From Mesorhizobium xinjiangense (lineage in GTDB: Bacteria > Pseudomonadota > Alphaproteobacteria > Rhizobiales > Rhizobiaceae): a stretch of DNA of 64,000 bases. The stretch is taken from NCBI RefSeq assembly GCF_009749525.1, contig NZ_WOAC01000003.1, positions 186,001-250,000 of the forward strand, written 5' to 3'. A program made the position numbers and the translations under genes. This document shows positions 1 through 8,562 of the stretch, piece after piece; within the stretch, counting starts at the first letter, position 1; each line of letters opens with the position of its first letter. The notes under the pieces were generated by a model. It saw only the letters and a program-made list of their open reading frames with translations. It did no database searches and was not told the origin of the DNA.

Positions 1-204
1 TTCCATGTGCTCGCGCATCAGCGTGAACAACAGCTCTTCCTTGGTCGGGAAGTAGCGGTAGAGGGCGGCTGCCTGTACGCCAACCTCGGTTGCGAGCTGA
101 CGCATGGAGACGGCCTCGTAGCCATAGCGCGCGATGAGGTCGACGGCCGCCTCGCGGATCGCCGCTTCCGTCTTTTCGCCATGTGAGCCTACCGTGCGGG
201 CCAT
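1..204 (-). CDS. TetR-family transcriptional regulator (N-terminal part)
   Basis: Only the first 68 codons are in the window; the rest lies beyond the left edge. Reading leftward from the ATG at 204 the protein has a basic start (MARTVGSHGEKTEAA) and then a TetR helix-turn-helix, including the motif SMRQLATEVGVQAAALYRYF and the following FPTKEELL typical of TetR recognition helices. The family represses genes and is released by a small ligand bound in the missing C-terminal domain. A palindrome just upstream of the start suggests autoregulation. The ligand and targets cannot be inferred. Confidence 0.9.
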   Translation of the reverse strand, partial: MARTVGSHGEKTEAAIREAAVDLIARYGYEAVSMRQLATEVGVQAAALYRYFPTKEELLFTLMREHME

Positions 205-554
205 GCGCTGCTCCCTTCCGCATAGGAATAAAACGAACGTTCAATTAATTCAAGGCGGCATTTGCATTGTTGGGAGACGTCGACGGGCGCACGATGCGGT
301 GCTGCGCCTTTTCCATTCCCAGAGTGCCAAGTGATCATTCCGGCGCGCGGCAAAGACGAATCAGGTAGAATGCGGGACGCGGTGGGCCTGAAGTCTCCTC
401 TGTTGGTCGACTGCCCCGTGGCCAAGAGGTTGCGGGGCTCTTTTGATCAAGGCCTCGTTCGGCGAATGACCGCATGCAACCGCCGGATCGAAATGGTGGA
501 ATTTTCCGCAAGAACCCTTGTGCGTCCAAGCGTTCCGGTCTATCCACACCCGCC
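205..554. other. Intergenic region between tetR and tRNA-Ser
   Basis: These 350 bases hold the tetR promoter/operator region and the leader of tRNA-Ser. Open frames exist on both strands, but they run through the tRNA or lack a ribosome binding site and any recognisable domain. I see no real gene here. Confidence 0.6.
228..250. promoter_or_regulatory. Putative TetR operator upstream of the regulator
   Basis: The sequence contains the perfect 8-bp palindrome GAACGTTC at 235-242, in the wider near-palindrome AACGAACGTTCAATT, about 30 bp upstream of the TetR start codon. TetR regulators usually bind such palindromes at their own promoter. Binding is inferred from position and symmetry only. Confidence 0.45.
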
Positions 555-645
555 GGAGAGGTGGCCGAGTGGTCGAAGGCGCTCCCCTGCTAAGGGAGTA
601 GGCTCCAAAAGGGCCTCGAGGGTTCGAATCCCTTCCTCTCCGCCA
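555..645 (+). tRNA. tRNA-Ser (anticodon GCT)
   Basis: A complete class II tRNA is visible. The acceptor stem GGAGAGG pairs with CCTCTCC and is followed by G and an encoded CCA at 643-645. The anticodon stem CTCCC/GGGAG encloses the loop CTGCTAA, giving anticodon GCT. A long variable arm precedes the T-arm GGTTCGAATCC. The length of 91 bases including CCA fits serine tRNAs. It decodes AGC/AGU codons. Confidence 0.97.
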
Positions 646-836
646 CTTCGGAACAAATCCTGGAACGCCAATTCCCGCCGATTTCCCTCTTTTTCTCCAT
701 GCCATGTTCGAGTCTGTTCTTGTCATTAGGGTTCCAAGCCGCAACAAAGTTGGGGGAACTATGTGGCGCCGATTCTCGAATCGCCGCTAGCTAAGTCGCT
801 AACGCTACCGAATGAATCCGTTGGAGCGGATCGCAT

Positions 837-987
837 GTGGACTGGCCCCCGGCGAACGGGGACATCACGCCGGTGGGCTTCTATGCACAGGCGTTCGCCC
901 TCCTTCGAGGCCGTGCTCGGGGTGCTCTATACCGTCATCCTGTTGTCGCGCCCGGTGGGGCTTCATGCCAGTTCGTCGAGTGACTGA
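837..987 (+). pseudogene. Remnant of a potassium-channel gene (C-terminal pore segment)
   Basis: In the frame starting at 840 the sequence reads WPPANGDITPVGFYAQAFA. A shift of frame near 897-901 then continues as SFEAVLGVLYTVILLSR followed by PVGLHASSSSD and a stop at 985-987. This is the pattern of two-transmembrane bacterial K+ channels: GDITP after the selectivity filter, then an LE(A)xxGxLYxxxLxxRLVG inner helix. The filter itself is degraded (PANGD instead of a T-x-GYGD-like filter), the frame is broken and no intact N-terminal half is visible. I infer a decayed gene; recognition is from family pattern only. Confidence 0.5.
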
Positions 988-1351
988 AGTCGCTTGCTGC
1001 GCGCGTTCCGGCATATGCCGCTCATTGTTATCGCGATCCGGTCGAGTGCGCTTGTGACTGCTTTTCGACGGCCGGTTTGCGACATTCCGTCACGCCTGGC
1101 CTGACCGTCTTGCAATGTGACGCCGGCCTCCCGATTTAAGCGCCGCGGCGCCCATGGCGCGCAAGGAACCCGACATCGAGGATTTCGATCCGGAGCGTTG
1201 CGGCGCACCAGCAAACGTCGTGCGGCCTGTGTGGCTCGCGCCGGCGTGAGGCCGGACCGCGCGAGCCCGATGCGCGATCTCGAAGCCACGGCACGTCGAT
1301 TGTTGCCTTCGCAGCACTCGCGGCGCGCTGTTCGAGCCACTGGACCACACC
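988..1351 (+). other. Non-coding or decayed stretch
   Basis: No convincing gene is present. A short frame from the ATG at 1154 encodes MARKEPDIEDFDPERCGAP... and stops at 1247-1249. The same frame then stays open through to the small ORF that ends at 1573, so the two may be halves of one gene interrupted by a single TGA. No family is recognisable. Confidence 0.35.
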
Positions 1352-1573
1352 ATGATCAGTTCCGTACCCTCTTTCGGCTTTCAAGCCTGTGTCGTGTCTT
1401 GCCTGACCAACGTTCACGGCCTCGACAGGCGCATCGCGTCGCGGCTCGTTGCAGCGATGAGATCGCACAACATTGCGCAGTTGCGCGCGATGGGAGCCTC
1501 GCCCGAGGAGATCGCGCAATCCATCATGGCCTTCACCGGCGGCAGGTCCGTCGACGTCTTGTGGCGTCATTGA
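1352..1573 (+). CDS. Small hypothetical ORF, possibly a gene fragment
   Basis: A 73-codon frame with a helical, protein-like C-terminal half (RLVAAMRSHNIAQLRAMG, then SPEEIAQSIMAFTGG). I do not recognise a family. The frame is open further upstream, back to a TGA at 1247-1249, so it could be the 3' part of an older gene. It has no clear ribosome binding site and lies in a stretch that also holds a degraded channel gene, so it may be untranslated. Confidence 0.25.
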   Translation: MISSVPSFGFQACVVSCLTNVHGLDRRIASRLVAAMRSHNIAQLRAMGASPEEIAQSIMAFTGGRSVDVLWRH

Positions 1574-1600
1574 TCGGGCAATCGCTCGCCATTCGGCACG

Positions 1601-1716
1601 CTAGAACATGTCCCGCTCAAACGGCATCGTTTGAGCGAAAGGCACATGCTCCAGCATATCGGTCTGGCGCGCATATCTTTGCTTCAAACGTTGCCGTTGG
1701 AAGCGAACGCGCGCTA
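1601..1716. repeat. Copy A of the ~113-bp double-hairpin interspersed repeat
   Basis: The element starts CTAGAACATGTCCCGC, carries the first hairpin (CGCTCAAACG ... CGTTTGAGCG with changes), a centre with TCTGGCGCGCATATCTTTGC, a decayed second hairpin (GCTTCAAACG ... ) and ends GAACGCGCGCTA. The CTA at 1714-1716 is, on the minus strand, the TAG stop codon of the neighbouring DUF2793 gene. Further copies are at 5397, 23932, 42301 and 47023, with a fragment at 28033. Confidence 0.85.
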
Positions 1717-2550
1717 TGCAGAAACAACCGCCCGGTCCGTGACCCGGCGCCAGTCGGTGCCGTCGGAAAAGGCCGGCACGGCTCCACCAAGATCGTCGCT
1801 AACGAAGACCATCGCGCCAGCCCCGGCGGCGGCTGCGTCTGGAAGCTCTGCCACATTGTGGATCGCGAGCCCGAACGGCCCGCCCGTCGAAAGCCCGGCC
1901 GGCGCATGTGCCTGGCCGCTGGCCGCATCCACGACAATTCCGGTGAACCAGTTCGCGCCGTCGGCGCTGACCTTGATGGAAAAATCGTCATTGCCGGCGA
2001 GCCCCATCTCGGAACGGCCGGACCACGCCGTCTGGAACAGAAGGCTCGCCGTATCGCCGGCGGCGTTCTTGTTGATCTTGAGCTGATGTCCGGCGCCTTC
2101 GTGGTTGAGGAGCGTGGCGGCGGCCGACACGGCGAGCCGGTTGACGCTGTCGGAGGAGGCGTTGATGCCCAGGCCCGCGAGGTTCTGCAGATCCTGCGCT
2201 GCTATCGGCATATCGAGCACCGTCCATTGCGCACCATCGAAAACGGCGACCAGGCCCTCGTCGCCGACGTAGCATAGCCACCCCGTGCGCGGCGCAAGAA
2301 ATGCCCATGCGCCGTCCTGAAATGCAGCGATCTCGCCACCATGGTCGCTCCAGCCGCCAGTCGGATCAGAAGCCACGATATAGCGTTCACCCTCGATCGG
2401 ATCGGCGGGCGGAGCCTGCAGGTCGCGGCTCGTCACGGCGAGTTGCACCAGCGCGTCGAGCGCGCGTATGGCCTCGTTGTGGGTGACATGCTTTTGGGCC
2501 TGTGAGGGCATGATATAGGGCAGATCGAGGTTGGGGCTTTGTTCGCTCAT
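1714..2550 (-). CDS. DUF2793 domain-containing protein
   Basis: A 278-residue protein of the DUF2793 family, recognised from the N-terminal pattern LPYIMPSQAQKHVTHNEAIR and the following region EGERYIVA, WAFLAPRTGWLCYV and DGAQW. The family occurs in alphaproteobacteria and in phage or gene-transfer-agent tail regions, and its role is not established; a tail-fibre or surface-adhesin part is possible. The C-terminal half (Gly/Ala-rich, ending VPAFSDGTDWRRV) resembles structural fibre repeats. The start at MSEQSPNLD was preferred to an ORF start 56 codons upstream because DUF2793 begins here. The TAG stop is supplied by repeat copy A. No other tail genes lie nearby. Confidence 0.8.
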   Translation of the reverse strand: MSEQSPNLDLPYIMPSQAQKHVTHNEAIRALDALVQLAVTSRDLQAPPADPIEGERYIVASDPTGGWSDHGGEIAAFQDGAWAFLAPRTGWLCYVGDEGLVAVFDGAQWTVLDMPIAAQDLQNLAGLGINASSDSVNRLAVSAAATLLNHEGAGHQLKINKNAAGDTASLLFQTAWSGRSEMGLAGNDDFSIKVSADGANWFTGIVVDAASGQAHAPAGLSTGGPFGLAIHNVAELPDAAAAGAGAMVFVSDDLGGAVPAFSDGTDWRRVTDRAVVSA

Positions 2551-2831
2551 GACGCGCCTTTCGCGAAAAATGGTCTCCTGCTTCATGCTCGCGCGTTGCG
2601 GGGAGGCGTGGAAATAATGCTTGCCGGCGATGGGCTGTTTCCCGGCCGGCGCATCGGCGCGCCGTGGCGCGGCGACGCCATCGAACTGTATTGTCTGCGC
2701 TTTCTTCAAGCGCCGCAAACCCCGGCTGTTCGCGACCTGCTGCGGCGGAGGTGTTCCATTTCCCCCTTTCTGGCCCTATCCGTGCCGGCCGCCGCGCGCT
2801 ACGAAACCGCAAACGGTGCAAAGGGGACATC

Positions 2832-4001
2832 ATGACGACAGAACTGCCGCCGCGAACCAGCATCACGCTCGCCAATTGGCGCACGCATCCCTCCAGCCGG
2901 TGGTCGTTTCAAAATGTCGGTGAATTCGTTCCGTCAGCCCGTTTTGCCGAGCCCGTGGGCGAGGAGCCCGGTTCGCCAGGTGCTTCAAGTCTCCACGATC
3001 TGGCTGTGATGTCGTCCGGTGGCGAACAGGTGCCCGCTGCCGATTATCTTGAACAGTCTTTTGGCGATGCCTTCGTTGCAATGCGCGAGGGGCGGATCGT
3101 GGCGGAATGGCATGCGCCGCATTGCGCCGCCGCGCGGCCTCATGTCGTCTTTTCCATCTCCAAATCGATCACCGGCATGCTGGCCGGCATCGCGCATGGC
3201 GAGGGACTGCTCGATCCCGATGCACCTGTCGCGCAATATGTCGAGGTCGAGCCCGGTTCGGCCTATTCGCAGGCGCGCGTGCGCGACCTGCTCGATATGA
3301 CGGTCAGTCTGGAGTTCGAGGAGGACTATCTCAATCGCGACGGGCCGTTCGACCGTTACCGGCGCGCGATGCTGTGGAATCCGGAGCGCGCCGGCACGAC
3401 GCCCGAAACCCTGGCGGCGGTGCTTGCCAGTCTGCCGCGGGCGCCGGGAAATCACGGTGAGCGCTTCTACTATGCATCGCCGAACACCGATATGCTTGGC
3501 CTTGTCGTCGAGCGCGCCACCGGGCGGCGCTACCACGCCTATCTCGGCGAAAAATTGTGGGGCGCCATGGGTGCGCGCGGCGCCGGCGAAGTCACAATCG
3601 ATCGCGAGGGCACCGCACGTGCGGCCGGCGGCGTATGCGTGACCGCCCGCGACCTCGCCCGCTTAGGCCAGCTCGTCATGGAGAACGGCCGTGGTCCGGA
3701 CGGCGCGCAGGTCATTCCCGCCGCTTGGATCGACGACATGCGCAGCAACGGCGACCGCAAGGCATGGACGACAGGCAACTTCGCCGACGTCTTTGCCGAC
3801 GGACGCTACCGCTCGTGCTGGTACAGTGTCGGTGATGCGGACGGCTGCCTCGCGGCGGTCGGCATCCACGGCCAATGGATCTGGATCAATCCGCGCCGCG
3901 GTGTCGTGCTGGTCAAATTCTCCTCGCGTCCGGAGCCCAGCGACGATGCCGCGACCCAGCAGGAAATCGCCGCATTGCGCCAGATCGCCGTGACGATATG
4001 A
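2832..4001 (+). CDS. Serine hydrolase of the beta-lactamase/6-aminohexanoate-dimer hydrolase type
   Basis: A 389-residue serine hydrolase of the penicillin-binding-protein/class C beta-lactamase fold. The nucleophile motif SxxK is seen as SISKS near residue 110, and the second motif as YYASPNTDMLGLVVERATG, which matches NylB-like hydrolases and EstB-type esterases more than true beta-lactamases. No signal peptide is visible, so it is probably cytoplasmic. The start ATG follows AAAGGGG. It may cleave esters or amides; the natural substrate is unknown. It stands alone, upstream of the first porin and in the same direction, separated by about 280 bp. Confidence 0.85.
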   Translation: MTTELPPRTSITLANWRTHPSSRWSFQNVGEFVPSARFAEPVGEEPGSPGASSLHDLAVMSSGGEQVPAADYLEQSFGDAFVAMREGRIVAEWHAPHCAAARPHVVFSISKSITGMLAGIAHGEGLLDPDAPVAQYVEVEPGSAYSQARVRDLLDMTVSLEFEEDYLNRDGPFDRYRRAMLWNPERAGTTPETLAAVLASLPRAPGNHGERFYYASPNTDMLGLVVERATGRRYHAYLGEKLWGAMGARGAGEVTIDREGTARAAGGVCVTARDLARLGQLVMENGRGPDGAQVIPAAWIDDMRSNGDRKAWTTGNFADVFADGRYRSCWYSVGDADGCLAAVGIHGQWIWINPRRGVVLVKFSSRPEPSDDAATQQEIAALRQIAVTI

Positions 4002-4280
4002 GCTGTGACAGGTCACTCCCGGGTGCGTCGCCCGAATTGTGATATTCGTGCAACAGGCATGGTTCAATGTATCTTGAACCGCTGCATAACCGGAACGTCA
4101 GACGTTGACAGTCCGACACAAATGCGGCGACTAAGCGGCGTGATCGTGACAGATGGTCCGGTCTGAACAAAAGCAAATTTCAGGGTGCAATCACCTGAGG
4201 GATCTCCGGACTCTCCCTGGCCGGCATATGGGTTTTCGCAATCGAACGTCTTCGGGCGTTCACTCTGCTGGAGAATATTA

Positions 4281-5399
4281 ATGAATCTCAAAAGCCTTCT
4301 CCTTGGCTCTGCTGCGGCTCTCGTCGCAGTCTCGGGTGCTCGCGCCGCCGATGCGGTCGTGATCGCCGAGCCGGAGCCGGTCGAGTACGTTCGCGTCTGC
4401 GACGTCTTCGGCACCGGCTTCTTCTACATCCCGGGCACCGAGACCTGCCTGCGCTTCGATGGTTACGTGCGCTACCGCGTCGGTGCCAGCGAAGATGCCG
4501 ATGGCTGGTTCAAGCGTACCCGTGTCCGCCTGAACGTCGACACGCGTTCGGAGACCGAGCTCGGCACGCTGCGTGGCTTCATGCGCTTCCAGGCCGACTG
4601 GGGAAATGGCGACACCGGTTCGAACGGCACCATCACGAATGATGGCGACGTCGGCATCGACCAGGCGATCGTGCAGCTCGGCGGCTTCTACGCCGGTTAC
4701 ACCGAATCGGCCTTCGCCGCGCCGTGGGGTCTGCCCGGACCGGCACGCTTCGGTATTCTGCACACCGACCAGGGCGGCATGTATGCCGACCAGCAGCGTC
4801 ACCAGTTGGGCTACATCTTCAATGGCGGCAACGGGTTCTTCGGCTCGATCGCGCTCGAGGATGACAACCATCTTGGTGACACGGTTCTGCCTCCTGAATT
4901 CAGGAACATTGGCGAAAGCGACGGGTACATGCCCGACGTCGTCGGCACGGCCGGCCTGAACCAGGCCTGGGGTGCCGTGTGGGGCGGCGTCGGCTATGAC
5001 GAATCGGCTTCCGAGTTCGGCGCCCGCGCCGGCCTGCAGTGGAACGTTCCGAATGCACCGGGCTCCTCGCTGCGTCTCGGCGGCTGGTATGCCTCCGATC
5101 CGAACGCCTATGCGGTCGAGATGCCGATCAACGGCTTGGCCGAGTGGTCGCTCGCGGCGTCGTACCATCATCAGTTCAACCCGCAGTGGGGCGCTGAGAT
5201 TGGTGCGCAGTACATGCAGAGCTTCGATGATCCTGCGTTCGGCGACGACTCCGATGGCTATCAGATTGAAGCCGCGGCGATCTGGCAGCCGGTGGCCAAT
5301 TTCGACATCCGTCTCGAGGGCCACTACTACAACCAGGATGGCGCGACGGGTGAAGACGACACCTGGGACGGCTTCCTCTGGTTCCGCCGTTCGTTCTAG
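4281..5399 (+). CDS. Porin 1 (RopA/Omp2b-type outer membrane porin)
   Basis: A 372-residue outer membrane beta-barrel porin. The signal peptide MNLKSLLLGSAAALVAVSGA ends ARA before ADAVV. The mature start carries the family block VCDVFGTGFFYIPGTETCL then FDGYVRYR with a conserved cysteine pair. The chain ends in an aromatic residue (WFRRSF), the usual barrel-assembly signal. It allows diffusion of small hydrophilic solutes. GGAG lies 8 bases before the ATG. The stop TAG at 5397-5399 is also the first three bases of repeat copy B. It is the shortest of three paralogs here, lacking the DVLQADG insertion near the C-terminus that porins 2 and 3 share. Confidence 0.95.
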   Translation: MNLKSLLLGSAAALVAVSGARAADAVVIAEPEPVEYVRVCDVFGTGFFYIPGTETCLRFDGYVRYRVGASEDADGWFKRTRVRLNVDTRSETELGTLRGFMRFQADWGNGDTGSNGTITNDGDVGIDQAIVQLGGFYAGYTESAFAAPWGLPGPARFGILHTDQGGMYADQQRHQLGYIFNGGNGFFGSIALEDDNHLGDTVLPPEFRNIGESDGYMPDVVGTAGLNQAWGAVWGGVGYDESASEFGARAGLQWNVPNAPGSSLRLGGWYASDPNAYAVEMPINGLAEWSLAASYHHQFNPQWGAEIGAQYMQSFDDPAFGDDSDGYQIEAAAIWQPVANFDIRLEGHYYNQDGATGEDDTWDGFLWFRRSF

Positions 5400-5509
5400 C
5401 GCGTTCGCTTCAAACGGAAATGTTTGAAGCAAAGATATGCGTGCCAGATCAATATGCTGGAGCATGTACTTTTCGCTCAAACGATTCCGTTTGAGCGGGA
5501 CATGCTCCA
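5397..5509. repeat. Copy B of the ~113-bp double-hairpin repeat
   Basis: The element runs from TAGCGCGTTCGCTTCAAACG to GGGACATGCTCCA. It holds the hairpin GCTTCAAACG-GAAA-TGTTTGAAGC, a centre with GCAAAGATATGCGTGCCAG, and the hairpin CGCTCAAACG-ATTC-CGTTTGAGCG. Its first three bases are the TAG stop codon of porin 1. It therefore lies in the 3' untranslated region of the porin mRNA, ahead of the terminator at 5538. Confidence 0.9.
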
Positions 5510-5537
5510 AGCGAATCGACTGATACGACCTCCAGTG

Positions 5538-5570
5538 GGCCCGGTGCATCGCGCCGGGCCTTTTCTTTTT
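5538..5570 (+). terminator. Rho-independent terminator after porin 1
   Basis: GGCCCGGTG (5538-5546) pairs with CGCCGGGCC (5552-5560, one G-T pair) around a 5-base loop and is followed directly by TTTTCTTTTT. This is a canonical intrinsic terminator about 140 bp after the porin 1 stop, beyond repeat copy B. Confidence 0.88.
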
Positions 5571-5774
5571 GCCCGCAAGGCGCAACCCGTCCGAACTGTC
5601 GCACTGCGGCAACAGGCAGGCTGCAATGTGGCATGGCAACTGCAGCCCGGACGCGGGCAGCATTGACAGCAAGCATCGATTGCGGCGACCAATTTCGCAA
5701 TCGTGGATTAATCGGTGCTGGGTCGCATCAAGAGGATGCCTGTGCTCGGTCATCGCCCCGTAGGAGAGCTGAAT

Positions 5775-6914
5775 ATGCGAATTCAAAGCCTGCTTCTCGG
5801 ATCTGCCGCCGCGCTCGTAGCGGTTTCCGGTGCCCGTGCCGCCGACGCGGTGATCATCGCCGAACCTGAGCCGGTCGAATACGTTCGCGTCTGCGACGTC
5901 TTCGGCACAGGCTTCTTCTACATCCCGGGCACCGAGACCTGCCTGCGCTTCGACGGCTACGTGCGCTACCGCGTCGGTGCCAGCGAGGACGTCGACGGCT
6001 GGTTCAAGCGCACCCGTGTCCGCCTCAACGTCGACACGCGTTCGGAGACCGAACTCGGCATGCTTCGTGGCTTCATGCGCTTCCAGGCCGATTGGGGAAA
6101 TGGCAGCACCGGCTCGAACGGCACCATCACGAATGATGGAAATGTCGGAATTGATCAGGCCGTCGTTCAACTCGGCGGCTTCTACGCCGGCTACACCGAT
6201 TCGGTCTTTAGCGAACCGTGGGGCATCCCCGGCCCGGCAGGGGCAGGCGGCATCCTGCAGACGGACCAGGCCGGCATGTATGCCGACCAGCAGCGCCATC
6301 AGATCGGATACATCTTCAACGGCGGCAACGGGTTTTTCGGCTCGATCGCGCTCGAGGATGACAACCACCTTGGTGACACGGATCTGCCGGTCGATGATCG
6401 GAACATTGGCGAAAGCGACGGCTATGTGCCTGACGTCACCAGCATCATTGGCCTGAACCAGGCCTGGGGCGCAGTGTGGGGAGGCGCTGGCTACGACGAA
6501 TCGGCGTCTGCATTCGGTCTGCGTGCCGGTCTACAGTGGAACATGCCGAACTCACCGGACTCTTCCTTCCGTTTCGGCGGCTGGTACGCCAGCGATCCAA
6601 ACGCCTACGCGGTCGAGATGCCGATTGACGGACTTGCCGAGTGGTCGCTGGCTGCCTCGTATCATCAACAGTTCAACCCGCAATGGGGTGCGGAACTCGG
6701 TGCTCAGTATATGAACTCCTTTGACGACCCGATGTTCGGTGGCGATGCCACTGGCTACCTGGTCGAGGCCGCCGTGGTCTGGGCGCCGGTCACCAATTTC
6801 GACATCCGTCTGGAGGGGCATTGGTACCAGCAGGACGACGTCCTGCAAGCCGACGGGTCCGTCGCCGACGAGGAAACTTGGGACGGCTTTCTCTGGTTCC
6901 GCCGCTCGTTCTGA
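5775..6914 (+). CDS. Porin 2 (RopA/Omp2b-type outer membrane porin)
   Basis: A 379-residue paralog of porin 1 with the same signal peptide pattern (MRIQSLLLGSAAALVAVSGA, cleavage after ARA) and the same VCDVFGTGFFYIPGTETCL block. It ends WFRRSF. The middle differs from the other two (FSEPWGIPGPAGAGGILQTD and DTDLPVDDRNIGESDGY), which probably changes surface loops or the pore-constricting loop. GGAGAG precedes the ATG. About 260 bp separate it from the porin 1 terminator, so it probably has its own promoter. Confidence 0.95.
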   Translation: MRIQSLLLGSAAALVAVSGARAADAVIIAEPEPVEYVRVCDVFGTGFFYIPGTETCLRFDGYVRYRVGASEDVDGWFKRTRVRLNVDTRSETELGMLRGFMRFQADWGNGSTGSNGTITNDGNVGIDQAVVQLGGFYAGYTDSVFSEPWGIPGPAGAGGILQTDQAGMYADQQRHQIGYIFNGGNGFFGSIALEDDNHLGDTDLPVDDRNIGESDGYVPDVTSIIGLNQAWGAVWGGAGYDESASAFGLRAGLQWNMPNSPDSSFRFGGWYASDPNAYAVEMPIDGLAEWSLAASYHQQFNPQWGAELGAQYMNSFDDPMFGGDATGYLVEAAVVWAPVTNFDIRLEGHWYQQDDVLQADGSVADEETWDGFLWFRRSF

Positions 6915-7062
6915 GTTGACAGGGTTGCTTGCCTGGTTCGGGTCCAGCGCACCGCGCTGGATAGCAAACCGGTGGCGAACGTTCTGTTCTGGGTCGGCCG
7001 CGACCGTTGGCCGAGGCGCGAATCCGGCATAGGATCCGGCGCCTGCCAACGGAGCCCGATTC

Positions 7063-8172
7063 ATGACCGCACGACCAGCCCTGACGCCGCTTGCCGCAAG
7101 CCTTCCCTCCACCGTGCCCTTTGTTGGACCCGAAGTGCAGGAAGAAGAACGCGGGCAGCCGTTTCGGGCGCGCATCGGCGCCAATGAGAGCGGCTTCGGT
7201 CCCTCGCCGGGGGTCATTGAGGCCATGCGCGCGGCGGCCTGCGAAATGTGGAAATATTGCGATTCGGAATGTCGCGAGTTGAGGCGGGCCCTGGCGGTCC
7301 ATCACGGTGTGAAGCCGGACAACATCGTTGTTGGCGAAGGCATCGACGGACTGCTTGGCCTCGCAGTCCGGCTCTTCGCCGCGCCGGGCGCAAATGTCGT
7401 CACCTCGCTCGGCGCCTATCCCACCTTCAACTACCATGTCGCCGGATTCGGCGCCCGGCTCGTCACGCGGCCTTACCGCGAGGATCGCGAGGATCTCGAC
7501 GCGCTCGCCGAGGCGGCGCACCGGGAACAAGCCGCGATGGTCTATCTGTCCAATCCGGACAACCCGATGGGGACCTGGCGGGACGCTGAAGCCGTGAGCC
7601 GTTTTGCCGACAGTCTGCCTGAGACGACCATGCTGGTGCTCGACGAAGCCTATGGTGAAACGGCGCCCGAGGCCGCGCTTCCGCCGCTCGACACCGCCCG
7701 GCCAAATATCCTGCGCATGCGCACTTTCTCCAAAGCCTACGGCCTGGCGGGGCTCAGATGCGGTTATGCGATCGGTGAGGAAGAAACGGTGCGCAGCTTC
7801 GACAAGGTGCGCAATCATTTCGGCGTCAACCGAATGGCCCAGGCGGCCGCGCTCGCCGCCTTGGCCGATCAGGCTTATCTGCAGTCGGTGGTGGGGCGCG
7901 TTGCCGAAGCGCGGGCGCGCATTTCGGCCATTGCGGCGGCGTACGGCCTGCAGGCGATTCCTTCGGCGACGAATTTCGTCACCGTCGACTGCGGCGGCGA
8001 CGGCGCCTTCGCCATGAAGGTCATGCATGAATTGCTGGCGCGCGACGTCTTCATCCGCAAGCCCATGGCGCCGGGTCTCGACCGCTGCATCCGTGTCAGC
8101 ACGGCCCCGGAGGCAGAGCTTGCCATATTCGAGGCGGAGCTTCCCCGGGCGCTCGCGGCGGCGCGGGGCTGA
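7063..8172 (+). CDS. Pyridoxal-phosphate aminotransferase, HisC-like
   Basis: A 369-residue fold-type I aminotransferase of the histidinol-phosphate/aromatic aminotransferase group. The PLP-binding lysine is K224 in TFSKAYGLAGLRCGY. Other family marks are IGANESGFGPSP at 38-49, YLSNPDNPMGTW at 161-172 (the NPxNPxG motif) and VLDEAYGE around 192. It transfers an amino group to a 2-oxo acid, possibly imidazole-acetol phosphate or an aromatic oxo acid. It is isolated from any his operon and lies between porins 2 and 3, so the substrate is open. The start ATG follows GGAG. Confidence 0.9.
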   Translation: MTARPALTPLAASLPSTVPFVGPEVQEEERGQPFRARIGANESGFGPSPGVIEAMRAAACEMWKYCDSECRELRRALAVHHGVKPDNIVVGEGIDGLLGLAVRLFAAPGANVVTSLGAYPTFNYHVAGFGARLVTRPYREDREDLDALAEAAHREQAAMVYLSNPDNPMGTWRDAEAVSRFADSLPETTMLVLDEAYGETAPEAALPPLDTARPNILRMRTFSKAYGLAGLRCGYAIGEEETVRSFDKVRNHFGVNRMAQAAALAALADQAYLQSVVGRVAEARARISAIAAAYGLQAIPSATNFVTVDCGGDGAFAMKVMHELLARDVFIRKPMAPGLDRCIRVSTAPEAELAIFEAELPRALAAARG

Positions 8173-8562
8173 GCGAATCGGATTCGACAGGCTTCGGCAG
8201 ACCTGGGTGAACGCACCATTGAAAGAATCATTGATGCTGCCATTCGCCAATTCGGTGCCGGGCACGCCCGGAACACACCCGGATTCGCGGTCGTGCCTGT
8301 TAACGAAGAAGTAACAATCATGCCGTCAGCGAAGGGTGCCCGGGCAAATCGTGTCTTTTGTGCAACATCGGTTCGTCATCAAGGTGCGCCTGCGCTCCAA
8401 AAGCGCTGATCGTTGTTGAACCAACAAACACCGCGAGTAATGTCGCATTCGAAGGAGGGGCGCGGCAGCGCATCTTTTTCATGAATTGGGGATGGGCAGG
8501 GAATGCTGTCCTTCAGCGAAATAACCCAGACCCGTTTTAAACTTTTGACTGGAGGTCAGAAA
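8173..8562 (+). other. Long 5' leader/promoter region of porin 3
   Basis: 390 bases without a convincing gene. A GGAGG at 8551-8555 is the ribosome binding site of porin 3. A short overlapping frame in this stretch has no recognisable domain. The length suggests a regulated promoter or a long untranslated leader, as is common for major porins. Confidence 0.55.

Noticed and set aside
1714-2550. DUF2793 gene taken as evidence of a prophage or gene transfer agent
   Set aside because: No capsid, portal, terminase or other tail genes lie nearby; a single fibre-like gene is not enough.
4278-6368. A 696-codon open frame on the minus strand spanning porins 1 and 2
   Set aside because: It lies exactly antisense to the two porin genes and owes its openness to their codon bias; no domain is recognisable, and the porins are certain.
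6940-6965. Inverted repeat TCCAGCGC/GCGCTGGA after porin 2 as a terminator
   Set aside because: The stem is good but no U-tract follows; it was not listed as a terminator.
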